A stretch of 64,000 nt of DNA from Glaciimonas sp. (GTDB taxonomy: Bacteria > Pseudomonadota > Gammaproteobacteria > Burkholderiales > Burkholderiaceae_D): assembly GCA_012927585.1 (NCBI GenBank), contig JABBOY010000030.1:1-64000 (forward strand), written 5' to 3'. Position 1 is the first letter of the stretch, and each line of letters starts with the position of its first letter. A program made the translations under genes and the position numbers. Positions 21,746 to 32,656 of this stretch are shown here, piece after piece. The notes below the pieces were generated by a model that was not told where the DNA came from, did not search any database, and saw only the letters and a list, made by a program, of their open reading frames with translations.

Positions 21746-22524
21746 TGCTGCGTTTGTTGGCGGCGCTAGGTGCAGGTACGCGTACCTTGCTGGCCGACCT
21801 GGGTTATGTAGTTAGCGTATTCTTGGCGATTTTGCGTGCGTCGGGCGGCCTGTGGCGGCGGCCGCGCCTGGTGACCGACCAGATCCACTTCATCGGTAAT
21901 TATTCTCTGGTTATTATTGCGGTATCGGGTCTATTTGTCGGTTTCGTGCTGGGTTTGCAAGGGTATTACACGCTCAATAGCTATGGTTCCGAGCAATCGC
22001 TGGGCTTGCTGGTGGCGCTGTCATTAACGCGTGAACTGGGGCCGGTCGTGACCGCGTTGCTGTTTGCCGGCCGTGCCGGTACTTCGCTGACTGCGGAAAT
22101 CGGCTTGATGAAGGCCGGCGAGCAATTGTCGGCGATGGAAATGATGGCGGTCGACCCGCTGCAGCGCGTGATTGCGCCGCGCTTCTGGGCCGGCATTATC
22201 GCGATGCCGATCCTGGCGGCATTGTTTAGCGCGCTGGGCGTCTTGGGCGGATATTTTGTTGGCGTTCCCTTGATCGGCGTCGATGAAGGCGCATTTTGGT
22301 CGCAAATGCAGGCTGGGGTGGATTTCTGGAACGATATCGCCAACGGCGTGCTGAAAAGTGTGGTGTTCGGGATCGCAGCGACCTTCGTTGCGCTATATCA
22401 AGGCTATGAAGCGCAGCCGACGCCGGAGGGCGTGGCGCGCGCCACCACCCGCACGGTAGTGGTATCTTCTTTGCTGGTGTTATGGCTCGATTTCGTGATG
22501 ACGGCGCTGATGTTCAACAAGTAG
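21742..22524 (+). CDS. mlaE: Phospholipid ABC transporter permease MlaE
   Basis: A 260-residue inner-membrane permease of the MlaE (DUF140) family, working as the membrane dimer of the MlaFEDB complex. Five to six hydrophobic segments are visible. The conserved core is SLTRELGPVVTALLFAGRAG followed by EIGLMKAGEQLSAMEMMAVD and PRFWAGIIAMPILA. It overlaps mlaF by 4 bp. The next gene, mlaD, is separated by 134 bp containing copy 5 of the 62-bp element, an unusual break in this otherwise tight operon. Confidence 0.95.
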   Translation: MMLRLLAALGAGTRTLLADLGYVVSVFLAILRASGGLWRRPRLVTDQIHFIGNYSLVIIAVSGLFVGFVLGLQGYYTLNSYGSEQSLGLLVALSLTRELGPVVTALLFAGRAGTSLTAEIGLMKAGEQLSAMEMMAVDPLQRVIAPRFWAGIIAMPILAALFSALGVLGGYFVGVPLIGVDEGAFWSQMQAGVDFWNDIANGVLKSVVFGIAATFVALYQGYEAQPTPEGVARATTRTVVVSSLLVLWLDFVMTALMFNK

Positions 22525-22558
22525 ATGCGCAGTGCAGAGGGTATCTTGCATACCTGAT

Positions 22559-22619
22559 AAGGTATTTTCAACGCCGCTTTATTTGTATGCGGTGGTCATG
22601 GTGTTTTTTAATATACCCC
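22559..22619 (-). repeat. 62-bp dispersed element, copy 5 (inside the mla operon)
   Basis: On the minus strand it reads GGGGTATATTAAAAAACACC, then ACCGCATACA and ends GAAAATACC. It lies between mlaE and mlaD, 40 bp before the mlaD start and opposite in orientation to the operon. Confidence 0.7.
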
Positions 22620-22658
22620 ATTATTTTTGGGTTAAACGGCGAAAAAAGGCAGTATTTC

Positions 22659-23135
22659 ATGCAGCGAAAATCATTCGATATCTGGGTTGGCCTGTTCGTA
22701 TTGCTGGGTGCGGTAGCGCTGATGTTCTTGTCCCTGAAAGTGGGCAATATGAGTAGCGCACTTTCCTTTGATAAAACTTATCCGGTCGTGGCTCGATTCG
22801 ACAACATCGGCGGCCTGAAACCGCGCGCGCCGGTTAAAAGCGCTGGCGTGGTGGTCGGGCGGGTGGGCGAGATCCGCTTCGATGACAAGACTTTCCAGGC
22901 GCATGTTACGTTGGATCTGGAGCAGCGCTTTCTGTTTCCGAAGGATTCATCGGCCAAAATCCTGACCTCAGGCTTGCTGGGTGAGCAATACATTGGCCTG
23001 GAAGCGGGTGGCGACACCAATAACCTGGTCGCCGGCGACCGGATCGTCATGACACAATCCGCCGTGGTGCTGGAAAATCTGATCAGTCAGTTCCTGTTCA
23101 GCAAGGTGGCAGATGGAAAAGAGGCTAGTAAATGA
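22659..23135 (+). CDS. mlaD: Outer membrane lipid asymmetry maintenance protein MlaD
   Basis: A 158-residue membrane-anchored MCE protein, the periplasmic hexameric ring of the Mla complex. One transmembrane segment (IWVGLFVLLGAVALMFLSL, residues 7-25) is followed by a single MCE domain (YPVVARFDNIGGLKPRAPVK with the GVVVGRVGEI loop, then LGEQYIGLEAGG). The start is the ATG at 22659 with an AAAAAAGG stretch upstream; in-frame codons further upstream lie in the repeat element and are not coding. The stop overlaps mlaA by 4 bp. Confidence 0.94.
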   Translation: MQRKSFDIWVGLFVLLGAVALMFLSLKVGNMSSALSFDKTYPVVARFDNIGGLKPRAPVKSAGVVVGRVGEIRFDDKTFQAHVTLDLEQRFLFPKDSSAKILTSGLLGEQYIGLEAGGDTNNLVAGDRIVMTQSAVVLENLISQFLFSKVADGKEASK

Positions 23136-23854
23136 AGATCCCACACCGCATCGCGCATCGCATCATGCATCGCATCACCCTACTCGGCGTAGTTCTGGCA
23201 ATGGCCGGTTGCGCCACCGGCAGTAATCCTCAAGACCCGCTTGAGAGTTACAACCGAGCCATGTTCGGTTTCAATGACAAGCTCGATCAGGTGGTTTTGA
23301 AGCCGGCGGCGACTGTGTATCAGGATGTGCTGCCATCGTTTGTGCAGACCGGGATCGGGAACTTCTTTGGCAATATCGGTGACGTATGGACTGCAGTGAA
23401 CAACTTGCTGCAAGGTAAGCTTGAAAATGGACTGACCGACATCATGCGCGTTGCCGTCAACAGCACGATGGGTTTCCTGGGCGTACTCGATATCGGTTCT
23501 GAAGCTGGGTTGCCCAAGCACAAGGAAGACTTTGGTCAAACCCTGGGTACCTGGGGCATGAAATCGGGGCCGTATGTAGTGTTGCCGGTATTCGGTTCTT
23601 CTACCGTGCGCGACACGGTAGCGTTTCCGGTCGATTTTTCGGCCGATCTGTGGAGCTACAAGGACCCGGTCAACGTGCGCAATATCGGTACCGGTATCCG
23701 TCTGATCGACCAGCGCGCAGCGTTGTTGGGCGCTTCGTCCCTGATTGAAGATGCCGCTTTGGATAAATATGCGTTTACCCGCGACGCCTATCTGCAGCGA
23801 CGCGAAAGCTTGATCCAGGATGGTGGTCGCAACAAGGAAGACGATGGCTATTAA
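23132..23854 (+). CDS. mlaA: Outer-membrane lipoprotein MlaA (VacJ)
   Basis: A 240-residue lipoprotein of the MlaA/VacJ family that removes phospholipids from the outer leaflet of the outer membrane. The signal peptide ends in a lipobox (VLAMAGCATG). The body has DPLESYNRAMFGFNDKLDQ, FGQTLGTWGMKSGPYVVLPV and GSSTVRDTVAFPVD, all diagnostic. In E. coli mlaA lies away from the mla operon; here it sits between mlaD and mlaC, as usual in Betaproteobacteria. It overlaps mlaD by 4 bp. Confidence 0.95.
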   Translation: MKIPHRIAHRIMHRITLLGVVLAMAGCATGSNPQDPLESYNRAMFGFNDKLDQVVLKPAATVYQDVLPSFVQTGIGNFFGNIGDVWTAVNNLLQGKLENGLTDIMRVAVNSTMGFLGVLDIGSEAGLPKHKEDFGQTLGTWGMKSGPYVVLPVFGSSTVRDTVAFPVDFSADLWSYKDPVNVRNIGTGIRLIDQRAALLGASSLIEDAALDKYAFTRDAYLQRRESLIQDGGRNKEDDGY

Positions 23855-23983
23855 GCTTATTTGGTTGCGGCTGTCTTGTGATTGTGCGAGGGAACCCCGA
23901 CCTATTCCTGGTGTCAAAATATTAAATTTATTGCAATGAGAGAGAATTACAGCATAGCTGCTGTTCTAACCAATTTTAAAAAT

Positions 23984-24631
23984 ATGAAAATCCTGAATAA
24001 ATGTATTGTTGCCGTTTTCGCCCTTGTTATGTTGGTATTTGCCGTTACTTCCCAAGCGGCAGAAGAGGCGCCCGATGCACTGGTCAAGCGCATCAGCCAG
24101 GAAGTGCTGGACATAGCCAAAGCCGACCGCCAAATTCAGGGCGGCAACCAGAAACGGGTGCTGGAACTGGTAGAAGAAAAAGTCCTGCCATACGTCGATT
24201 TTCAGCGCATGACTTCGCTGGCAGCAGGGCGGTACTGGCGTGAAGCTACGCCGGCGCAGCAAAAACAATTAACCGCTGAATTTCGCAACCTGCTGATCTA
24301 CACCTATTCCGGCGCGATTGCGCAAGTCAAGGATCAAAAACTCGATTTCAAGCCGTTCCGCGCCGCCGCCACTGACACCGATGTCCAAGTGCGTTCACAG
24401 GTATTGCAATCGCGCGGCGAGCCGATCCAGCTGAATTACCGCTTGCAGAAATCGGCTGCCGGCTGGAAAATTTATGACATCAATGTGCTGGGCGCGTGGT
24501 TGGTACAAACTTACAAGGGCAGTTTTTCGGCTGAAATCAGCAAGTCCGGCATTGATGGCTTGATCAAGGTGTTGTCCGACAAGAACCAGCGGCTGGCAGA
24601 AGATGTCGCGAAAACAGCAAAATCTTCTTGA
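23984..24631 (+). CDS. mlaC: Periplasmic phospholipid carrier MlaC
   Basis: A 215-residue periplasmic lipid shuttle of the MlaC (Ttg2D) family. It has a signal peptide (IVAVFALVMLVFAVTSQAAE, cleavage after AQAA-like SQAA), then VEEKVLPYVDFQRMTSLAAG, TAEFRNLLIYTYSGAI and GWKIYDINVLGAWLVQTYK, all typical. The start is the ATG at 23984; the frame is open to 23882 but that part is AT-rich and has no family similarity. There is a 129-bp gap after mlaA, the second loose joint in the operon. The stop overlaps mlaB by 4 bp. Confidence 0.94.
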   Translation: MKILNKCIVAVFALVMLVFAVTSQAAEEAPDALVKRISQEVLDIAKADRQIQGGNQKRVLELVEEKVLPYVDFQRMTSLAAGRYWREATPAQQKQLTAEFRNLLIYTYSGAIAQVKDQKLDFKPFRAAATDTDVQVRSQVLQSRGEPIQLNYRLQKSAAGWKIYDINVLGAWLVQTYKGSFSAEISKSGIDGLIKVLSDKNQRLAEDVAKTAKSS

Positions 24632-24936
24632 TGTCTGCCGCCACGCCACCGTTTCAGCCCGGCCAGTTGCTCACCTTCAGCAACGCCACAACCGTGCTGG
24701 AACAAGGCTTGCAAGCTTTGACGCAGCAGCAATCGGTGATCGACATGGCAGCGGTAACGACGGTCGATTCGTCGGCAGTTGCCGTTTTGCTGGCTTGGCA
24801 GCGCGCTGCCAGTGCGCGCAAGCTGGTGCTCACGCTTGAGAACTTACCGGCCAATCTGCATAGCCTGATTGCGCTGTATGGCGTCGAGGACTTGTTGTTG
24901 TCGACTGCAGCCGGCGGCCATCCGGTACCTCGCTGA
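24628..24936 (+). CDS. mlaB: STAS-domain protein MlaB
   Basis: A 102-residue STAS-fold protein that binds MlaF and stabilises the transporter. The family core is VIDMAAVTTVDSSAVAVLLA, including the conserved Ser-Ser pair of the STAS loop, followed by LTLENLPANLHSLIALYGVE. It overlaps mlaC by 4 bp and closes the mla operon. A TATAAT box at 25012-25017 in the following gap may start a separate transcript for the next ABC genes. Confidence 0.88.
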   Translation: MMSAATPPFQPGQLLTFSNATTVLEQGLQALTQQQSVIDMAAVTTVDSSAVAVLLAWQRAASARKLVLTLENLPANLHSLIALYGVEDLLLSTAAGGHPVPR

Positions 24937-25097
24937 ACTTCAGGCTGGCGTCCGCCAACCGGTGGCGACATTGCTGTTGCCATCCCGAACGCCTGAAAAT
25001 TTTTAAACCCCTATAATTAAGAGCTTTGCCGTCACGGATGGGTAACGATCCCGGCGCATTCCAACTCATTTTTGTGTAAAGTGCATATCGCGCCACT

Positions 25098-26015
25098 ATG
25101 GCTGCCATTCAGATAACCCAAGTTGAAAAACGCTACAATTCGCTGCGCGCACTAGACGGCGTTTCACTATCGATCGAAGAAGGCGAATTTTTCGGTTTGC
25201 TCGGTCCCAACGGCGCCGGCAAAACCACGCTGATTTCTATTATTGCCGGCCTGACCCGTCCCGACGCCGGTCGCGTCACTGTGCAGGGCTTTGACGTCGT
25301 TACCGATTACCGCGCTGCGCGCCAGCAACTTGGCGTAGTGCCGCAGGAACTGGTGTTCGACCCATTTTTCAGTGTGCGAGAAACCTTGCGCCTGCAGTCC
25401 GGCTATTTTGGCCTGTCGAATAACGACAAATGGATCGACGAGGTGATGGCTAATCTCGATCTGACCGATAAGGCCGATGTCAACATGCGTGCGCTGTCCG
25501 GCGGCATGAAGCGGCGTGTGCTGGTGGCCCAGGCGCTAGTTCACAAGCCGCCGGTGATCGTGCTGGACGAGCCGACCGCGGGCGTCGACGTCGAATTACG
25601 CCAGACTCTGTGGAAATTCATTGCGCGCCTGAACCGCGAAGGCCACACCGTGGTGCTGACCACCCATTATCTGGAAGAGGCGCAGGCGCTGTGCAACCGG
25701 ATCGCAATGCTCAAGAACGGCAAGGTGGTGGCGCTTGACACCACGGACGCGCTGATCAAGCGTATTTCGGGTTCGTTGCTGGTATTGCAATTGCGCAATG
25801 GCGTTTTACCGCCGGTACTGCAACCGTTGTTGGTGCAACCGAAAGAATTTCGCTCCAGTAATGTCTACCCGCTGCGGGTCAATGACTATGCTGAAGTAGA
25901 GCCGATTCTGGCAGTGCTGCGGGAAAGCGGCGCGGAGATTGAGGAAATGCAATTGCAACAAGCTGATCTGGAAGACGTGTTTCTGCAAATCATGGATGGG
26001 GAGCTGCTGCGATGA
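25098..26015 (+). CDS. ABC-2 type exporter, ATP-binding protein (NodI/YadG-like)
   Basis: A 305-residue ATPase subunit of an ABC-2 exporter. Walker A is LLGPNGAGKTTLISI near residue 35. The signature is ALSGGMKRRVLVAQAL, Walker B is VIVLDEPTAGVDVELR and the switch is LTTHYLEEAQALC. The C-terminal 80 residues form the usual DUF4162-like extension. The substrate is not known: E. coli YadGH is uncharacterised and NodIJ exports lipo-oligosaccharides. It overlaps the permease gene by 4 bp, and the pair sits between mlaB and ibaG as in other Burkholderiales. Confidence 0.9.
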   Translation: MAAIQITQVEKRYNSLRALDGVSLSIEEGEFFGLLGPNGAGKTTLISIIAGLTRPDAGRVTVQGFDVVTDYRAARQQLGVVPQELVFDPFFSVRETLRLQSGYFGLSNNDKWIDEVMANLDLTDKADVNMRALSGGMKRRVLVAQALVHKPPVIVLDEPTAGVDVELRQTLWKFIARLNREGHTVVLTTHYLEEAQALCNRIAMLKNGKVVALDTTDALIKRISGSLLVLQLRNGVLPPVLQPLLVQPKEFRSSNVYPLRVNDYAEVEPILAVLRESGAEIEEMQLQQADLEDVFLQIMDGELLR

Positions 26016-26785
26016 GTCAGATCTCAACGCCGAGAGGCTTTCAAACCCTGTTTTACAAGGAAGTGCTGCGTTTCTGGAAAGTTGCCTCGCAGACTGTGGC
26101 GGCACCAGTCATCACGTCTTTGCTATACCTGCTGATCTTCGGACATGTGCTGGAAAACCGGGTGCAGGTTTATCCGGGTGTGGGCTATACCGCTTTTCTG
26201 GTGCCGGGTCTGGTGATGATGAGCGTGCTGCAGAATGCGTTCGCAAATGCATCTTCTTCGATGATTCAGTCGAAGATCACTGGCAACCTGGTGTTCGTGC
26301 TGTTGGCGCCGTTGTCGCACTGGGAGCTGTTTGCCGGTTATGTGCTGGCTTCGGTGGTGCGCGGGCTGGTGGTGGGGGCGGGCGTATTCATTGTCACCGT
26401 ATTATTTACCGAAGTGGCTTTCATTGCACCGTGGTGGATTGTGATTTTTGCAGTGCTGGGTTCATTCATGCTGGGTACGATGGGCTTGATTGCCGGCGTC
26501 TGGGCGGAAAAATTCGATCAACTGGCAGCCTTCCAGAACTTCTTGATCATGCCTGCCACTTTTCTGTCCGGGGTATTCTATTCGATTCATTCGCTGCCGA
26601 CTTTTTGGCAAAGGGTCTCGCATTTCAATCCATTCTTTTATATGATTGACGGTTTTCGCTATGGATTTTTCGGTCAGTCGGACGTTAGTCCACTGCTCAG
26701 TTTCGGGGTTGTGGCCGGATTTTCCCTCATCCTGGCCATTTTTGCGGTACAGATGTTGAAGCGCGGTTACAAGTTGCGTCACTAA
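26012..26785 (+). CDS. ABC-2 type exporter, permease (NodJ/YadH-like)
   Basis: A 257-residue membrane subunit of the ABC-2 exporter. Six hydrophobic segments are visible, starting APVITSLLYLLIFGHVLENR. The family signature follows: GLVMMSVLQNAFANASSSMI, AGVWAEKFDQLAAFQNFLIM and LSGVFYSIHSLPTFWQ. The last helix ends with FGVVAGFSLILAIFAVQMLK. It is coupled to the ATPase gene by a 4-bp overlap. The partner and order (ATPase then permease) fit YadG-YadH. The substrate is unknown. Confidence 0.9.
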   Translation: MSQISTPRGFQTLFYKEVLRFWKVASQTVAAPVITSLLYLLIFGHVLENRVQVYPGVGYTAFLVPGLVMMSVLQNAFANASSSMIQSKITGNLVFVLLAPLSHWELFAGYVLASVVRGLVVGAGVFIVTVLFTEVAFIAPWWIVIFAVLGSFMLGTMGLIAGVWAEKFDQLAAFQNFLIMPATFLSGVFYSIHSLPTFWQRVSHFNPFFYMIDGFRYGFFGQSDVSPLLSFGVVAGFSLILAIFAVQMLKRGYKLRH

Positions 26786-26839
26786 CTGTCATTTGAATCA
26801 AACAGTACCTACGGGCTTCATGCCAGGAAAGATAAAATC

Positions 26840-28324
<1,485 letters not shown>

Positions 28325-28325
<1 letters not shown>

Positions 28326-28984
28326 TGCAAAATATGCAACAACTGACACTGGCGCTATCCAAGGGCCGAATTTTCGACGAAACACTGCCGCTGCTGGAAG
28401 CCGCCGGCATCAGCGTGACCGAAAATCCCGAAACTTCGCGCAAGCTGATCCTGGCCACCACCAATCCGCACTTGCGCGTCATTATCGTGCGCGCGTCCGA
28501 CGTGCCGACTTATGTCCAGTACGGCGCTGCAGATTTCGGCGTAGCGGGCAAGGATGTGCTGATCGAGCATGGCGGCGAAGGGCTGTACCAACCGGTTGAC
28601 CTGAACATCGCCCATTGCCGCATGTCGGTGGCGGTGCAGGTCGGCTTTGATTATGCCAGCGCGGTGCGGCAGGGCGCGCGGTTGCGCGTGGCGAGCAAAT
28701 ACGTGCAGATCGCCCGCGAACATTTCGCTGACAAGGGCGTGCATGTGGATATGATCAAGCTGTACGGTTCGATGGAACTGGCGCCGTTGATTGGGCTGTC
28801 GGACGCGATTGTCGATTTGGTCAGCACCGGCAACACGCTGCGCGCCAATAATCTGGTCGAAGTCGAACACATCATGGACATTTCAGCGCGGCTGGTGGTC
28901 AACCAGGCGGCACTGAAAATGAAGCGGGAAGCGCTGCAACCGATTCTGCAGGCATTCGAGGCGGCTTCCCTTAAAATGGGGTGA
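28325..28984 (+). CDS. hisG: ATP phosphoribosyltransferase, short form
   Basis: A 219-residue HisG, first step of histidine synthesis (ATP plus PRPP to phosphoribosyl-ATP). [20 protein letters not shown] begins the protein, and [20 protein letters not shown] and [15 protein letters not shown] are conserved. The length is that of the short form, which lacks the C-terminal regulatory domain and needs a HisZ subunit; no hisZ is in this window. It shares one base with murA (TAATG). The following 149-bp gap before hisD contains copy 6 of the 62-bp element. Confidence 0.95.
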
Positions 28985-29021
28985 ACCTTGTCAGCACTAT
29001 GGTAAAAATAATATACTGCAT

Positions 29022-29084
29022 TTAGTATATTTTAATGCTGCAAGTTTTATATGCGTAAATTGCACTTTTTTAAAGCATACTCCT
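29022..29084 (-). repeat. 62-bp dispersed element, copy 6 (inside the his operon)
   Basis: On the minus strand it reads AGGAGTATGC, TTTAAAAAAGTGCA, TTTACGCATATA and then TTGCAGC, ending AAAATATACT. It lies between hisG and hisD, 50 bp before the hisD start. Confidence 0.75.
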
Positions 29085-29133
29085 GCATAATTTATTTTAT
29101 CACAGGAATAATCGAGAAGGCGCAAGGCAAGTT

Positions 29134-30456
29134 ATGGCGATCAAAATCCGACGACTAGACAGTTCAAGTGCCGACTTCAATGCGCACTTAAGCGCCGTGC
29201 TGGCGTTCGATGCCAGCGCCGACGCAGCGATTGAGCATGCAGTTACCGGCATACTTGCCGACGTCAAGCTGCGCGGCGACGCTGCCGTACTGGAATACAC
29301 GCACCGTTTCGACCGGCTGAATGTTGCCAGCCCCGACGGCATGGCAGCGCTTGAAATTGCACCGGCCGAATTGCAGGCTGCGCTGGACGGCCTTACGCTG
29401 GAGCGCCACAGCGCCTTGCAGACGGCGAGCGAGCGAGTGCGCGCTTACCATCTGCGCCAAAAACAGGAAATCGGCTCCGACGGTTTCAGCTACACCGAGC
29501 CTGACGGCACCGTGCTGGGGCAAAAAGTCACGCCGCTGGATCGGGTCGGCATCTATGTGCCAGGCGGCAAGGCGGCCTATCCATCCTCGGTGCTGATGAA
29601 CGCGATTCCGGCCAAAGTGGCCGGTGTGCAGGAAATCATCATGGTGGTGCCCACTCCTGACGGCGTAAAGAATCCGCTGGTGCTGGCGGCGGCGGCAATC
29701 GCCCGCGTCGACCGCGTATTTACCATCGGCGGCGCGCAGGCGGTCGCCGCGTTGGCCTTTGGCACCGCGACCATTCCGCAAGTCGACAAGATCGTCGGCC
29801 CCGGCAACGCTTACGTGGCGGCGGCCAAGCGTCGCGTGTTCGGCACGGTCGGTATCGATATGATCGCCGGCCCGTCTGAAATCCTGATACTGTGCGACGG
29901 CAGCACCGATCCCGACTGGATCGCGATGGATTTGTTTTCGCAAGCCGAGCACGATGAACTGGCGCAATCGATTCTGCTGTGCCCGGACTCAGCCTATCTC
30001 GACCGGGTTGAAGCCAGCATGAACAAGTTGCTGGGTCAAATGCCGCGCAAGGACACGATCGCCACTGCGTTGACTAACCGCGGCGCGCTGGTCAAGGTGA
30101 GCGATATGGCTGAGGCATGCGAAATTGCCAACCGGATTGCGCCTGAGCATCTGGAAATCTCGACCGATCATCCGCAGCAATGGGCTGACTTGGTGCGACA
30201 TGCCGGCGCGGTGTTCCTCGGCCGGTTTTCGTCCGAAGCGCTGGGTGACTACTGCGCCGGGCCAAACCACGTATTGCCCACTTCCCGCACCGCACGTTTT
30301 TCGTCGCCGCTGGGCGTGTACGATTTTCAGAAACGCTCCAGCATCATCTCGGTATCCGAGTCCGGGGCCCAGACTTTGGGCCGGATCGCAATCGAACTGG
30401 CGTATGGCGAAGGGTTACAGGCACATGCTCGCAGCGCTGAGTTTCGATTGCAATGA
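29134..30456 (+). CDS. hisD: Histidinol dehydrogenase
   Basis: A 440-residue zinc enzyme for the last two steps of histidine synthesis (histidinol to histidine, NAD-dependent). Landmarks in order are [76 protein letters not shown] and [20 protein letters not shown] with zinc and catalytic His residues. Length and motifs are complete. It is separated from hisG by copy 6 and from hisC by an inserted DNA methyltransferase gene. Confidence 0.96.
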   Translation: MAIKIRRLDSSSADFNAHLSAVLAFDASADAAIEHAVTGILADVKLRGDAAVLEYTHRFDRLNVASPDGMAALEIAPAELQAALDGLTLERHSALQTASERVRAYHLRQKQEIGSDGFSYTEPDGTVLGQKVTPLDRVGIYVPGGKAAYPSSVLMNAIPAKVAGVQEIIMVVPTPDGVKNPLVLAAAAIARVDRVFTIGGAQAVAALAFGTATIPQVDKIVGPGNAYVAAAKRRVFGTVGIDMIAGPSEILILCDGSTDPDWIAMDLFSQAEHDELAQSILLCPDSAYLDRVEASMNKLLGQMPRKDTIATALTNRGALVKVSDMAEACEIANRIAPEHLEISTDHPQQWADLVRHAGAVFLGRFSSEALGDYCAGPNHVLPTSRTARFSSPLGVYDFQKRSSIISVSESGAQTLGRIAIELAYGEGLQAHARSAEFRLQ

Positions 30457-30516
30457 ATCGCCCCGAATTACTTTCGCATCAGCTATTAATAACTCACGCT
30501 ATCGGGGATTTTGCGT

Positions 30517-30577
30517 GGGGTATATGTATAAAACGTACCTTATCCGCATATATTCATTGTATATGTAAAAATACAAA
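30517..30577 (+). repeat. 62-bp dispersed element, copy 7 (inside the his operon)
   Basis: It starts GGGGTATATG, then TATAAAACGTACCTT, ATCCGCATATATTCATTG and ends GTAAAAATACAAA. It lies 33 bp before the methyltransferase start and in the same orientation. Confidence 0.8.
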
Positions 30578-30610
30578 CGGTAGTACATTACAATTGCAAG
30601 GTTTTTTGCA

Positions 30611-31543
30611 GTGACTTCCTGGCGCAACCAAGTGTATTGTGAAGATGCGCTGACAGGGTTGGCGCGCATTCCAGATGGTTCGATCGACTTGATCTTGGCC
30701 GATCCGCCGTATGGCTTGGGCAAAGATTACGGCAACGATTCCGACAAGCTTGACGCTGCCGCTTATTTGACCTGGAGCACGCAATGGATCGATGCCGTAC
30801 TACCCAAGCTGAAAGCCGGCGGCAGTTTGTATATTTTTCTGACCTGGCGTTATGCGCCGGAGATCTTCGTCCTGCTCAAGCAGCGCATGACGATGCTTAA
30901 CGAGATCATTTGGGACCGCAGAGTGCCGTCAATGGGCGGCAGCACCCGCAGTTTTACCTCGGTGCATGACACCATCGGATTTTTTGCTCTGCAAAAAGGT
31001 TATTATTTCGATCTGGATGCAGTCCGTATTCCGTACGACGCGGTGACCAAGAAAGCCCGTTCACGCTCGATTTTTGTCGGCGCCAAGTGGCTGGAACTGG
31101 GTTATAACCCGAAAGATCTGTGGAGCGTGTCGCGCCTGCATCGCGAACATGCGGAGCGCGCCGACCATCCGACCCAGAAACCGCTGGAGATCGTCGAGCG
31201 CATGATTCGCGCGTCCTGCCCGCCCGGCGGCGTGGTGCTCGACCCCTTTATGGGCAGTGGCACCACGGCAGTAGCGGCGCGGCGCTGCGGCCGGGACTTT
31301 GTCGGGTTTGAGTTGAATCCAGCGTACTGCGCAATTATCGCGCACCGTTTGGCGGCACCGGAGGCGCAATTGACAGTTCAGAGCAACCAGCCAACGGAGC
31401 CGGTGCGCGCCAAAATAACCGATTTTAAAAAAGCTAAAAAAGGCAAAAAAGCCGCAGTCGCTGCAACTGCGGCAGCGGATTTACCGCCTGATTCCGCGCA
31501 GCAGGCACTTGCATTTGATAGCCCTGTCTTTGATAATACTTAA
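30611..31543 (+). CDS. Site-specific DNA methyltransferase, beta class (orphan)
   Basis: A 310-residue amino-methyltransferase (N6-adenine or N4-cytosine). Catalytic motif IV DPPYG (residues 31-35) precedes the SAM-binding motif [10 protein letters not shown] (211-219), the beta-class order seen in enzymes such as HinfI and RsrI methylases. [14 protein letters not shown] leads into motif I. The last 60 residues are Lys/Ala-rich low complexity ([19 protein letters not shown]). It starts with GTG at 30611. No restriction endonuclease is nearby, so it looks like an orphan methylase. It interrupts the his operon between hisD and hisC, with copy 7 just upstream; hisC begins 11 bp after its stop. 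Confidence 0.87.
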   Translation: MTSWRNQVYCEDALTGLARIPDGSIDLILADPPYGLGKDYGNDSDKLDAAAYLTWSTQWIDAVLPKLKAGGSLYIFLTWRYAPEIFVLLKQRMTMLNEIIWDRRVPSMGGSTRSFTSVHDTIGFFALQKGYYFDLDAVRIPYDAVTKKARSRSIFVGAKWLELGYNPKDLWSVSRLHREHAERADHPTQKPLEIVERMIRASCPPGGVVLDPFMGSGTTAVAARRCGRDFVGFELNPAYCAIIAHRLAAPEAQLTVQSNQPTEPVRAKITDFKKAKKGKKAAVAATAAADLPPDSAQQALAFDSPVFDNT

Positions 31544-31554
31544 TAGCCGCTGCC

Positions 31555-32643
31555 ATGTCTCTCATCGAAAACATCATCCGTCCCGACATCCGTGCGTTAT
31601 CGGCTTACCACGTCCCTGATTCCAGTGGTTTTGTGAAGCTCGATGCGATGGAAAATCCCTACACTTTGCCGCAAGCGCTACGCGAGGAACTGGGCCGACG
31701 CTTGGCCGCGGTCGCACTGAACCGTTATCCAGTGCCATCCTACGCCGCGCTGAAGGCCAAAATCTGCACTCAATTTGGTGTGCCGGCTGGTTTCGACGTG
31801 GTGCTGGGCAATGGCTCGGATGAACTGATTGCGATTATTTCGCTGGCCTGCGCGAAACCAGGCGCCAAGGTGCTGGCGCCGGTGCCCAGCTTCGTGATGT
31901 ATGCAATGTCGGCGCAATTTGCCGGGCTGGAATTCGTCGGCGTACCGTTAAAGCCCGATTTCACGCTGGATACAGCCGCCATGTTGCGCGCCATCGCCGA
32001 ACATCAACCGGCGATTGTCTATCTGGCATATCCGAACAACCCAACCGGGACTCTGTTCGATGCCGGCGACATGGAACAGATTATTCGTGCTGTGGGCGAC
32101 ACCGGAATCGTGGTCTCGGATGAAGCTTATCAGCCGTTTGCGCCTTCGAGCTGGATGCCGCGGCTGGCGGAATTTGATAATCTGGTGGTAATGCGCACTG
32201 TTTCCAAGCTAGGCCTGGCCGGCATTCGTTTGGGTTACATGGCGGCCGGCCAAGCCTTGTTGCGTGAATTCGACAAAGTGCGCCCACCCTACAATGTAAA
32301 TGTGCTGACCGAAGCGGCTGCGCAGTTCGTGCTGGAGCATACCGATGTGCTGGAGGCGCAAGCAAAGGCGGTGCGTGATGCACGCTCGCAACTGGCCGAC
32401 GCATTGGCGGTCTTGCCGGAGATTGCGGTTTTTCCTTCGGCCGCGAATTTTTTGCTGATTCGGGTGCAATCCGAGCACGTCGATGCGGAAAATGTGTTTG
32501 CCCGACTGTTGGAGCGCAAGGTATTAATCAAAAATATCGGTAAAATGCATCTATTATTAAAAAACTGCCTGCGGGTGACTGTCGGCACGCCGCAAGAGAA
32601 TAAGCAATTCCTTGATGCCTTGAAAGCATCGCTAGCAACGTAA
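31555..32643 (+). CDS. hisC: Histidinol-phosphate aminotransferase
   Basis: A 362-residue PLP-dependent aminotransferase (class I/II fold) that converts imidazole acetol phosphate to histidinol phosphate. It shows [13 protein letters not shown] near the start, [31 protein letters not shown] and [16 protein letters not shown] with the PLP Lys in [20 protein letters not shown] is the conserved C-terminus. It begins 11 bp after the methyltransferase stop and lies 13 bp before hisB. Confidence 0.95.
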   Translation: MSLIENIIRPDIRALSAYHVPDSSGFVKLDAMENPYTLPQALREELGRRLAAVALNRYPVPSYAALKAKICTQFGVPAGFDVVLGNGSDELIAIISLACAKPGAKVLAPVPSFVMYAMSAQFAGLEFVGVPLKPDFTLDTAAMLRAIAEHQPAIVYLAYPNNPTGTLFDAGDMEQIIRAVGDTGIVVSDEAYQPFAPSSWMPRLAEFDNLVVMRTVSKLGLAGIRLGYMAAGQALLREFDKVRPPYNVNVLTEAAAQFVLEHTDVLEAQAKAVRDARSQLADALAVLPEIAVFPSAANFLLIRVQSEHVDAENVFARLLERKVLIKNIGKMHLLLKNCLRVTVGTPQENKQFLDALKASLAT

Positions 32644-32656
32644 CTTTGGCAGCCCC

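Noticed and set aside
30611-31543. Restriction-modification system around the methyltransferase
   Set aside because: All neighbours are histidine genes; no nuclease, specificity subunit or control gene is present.
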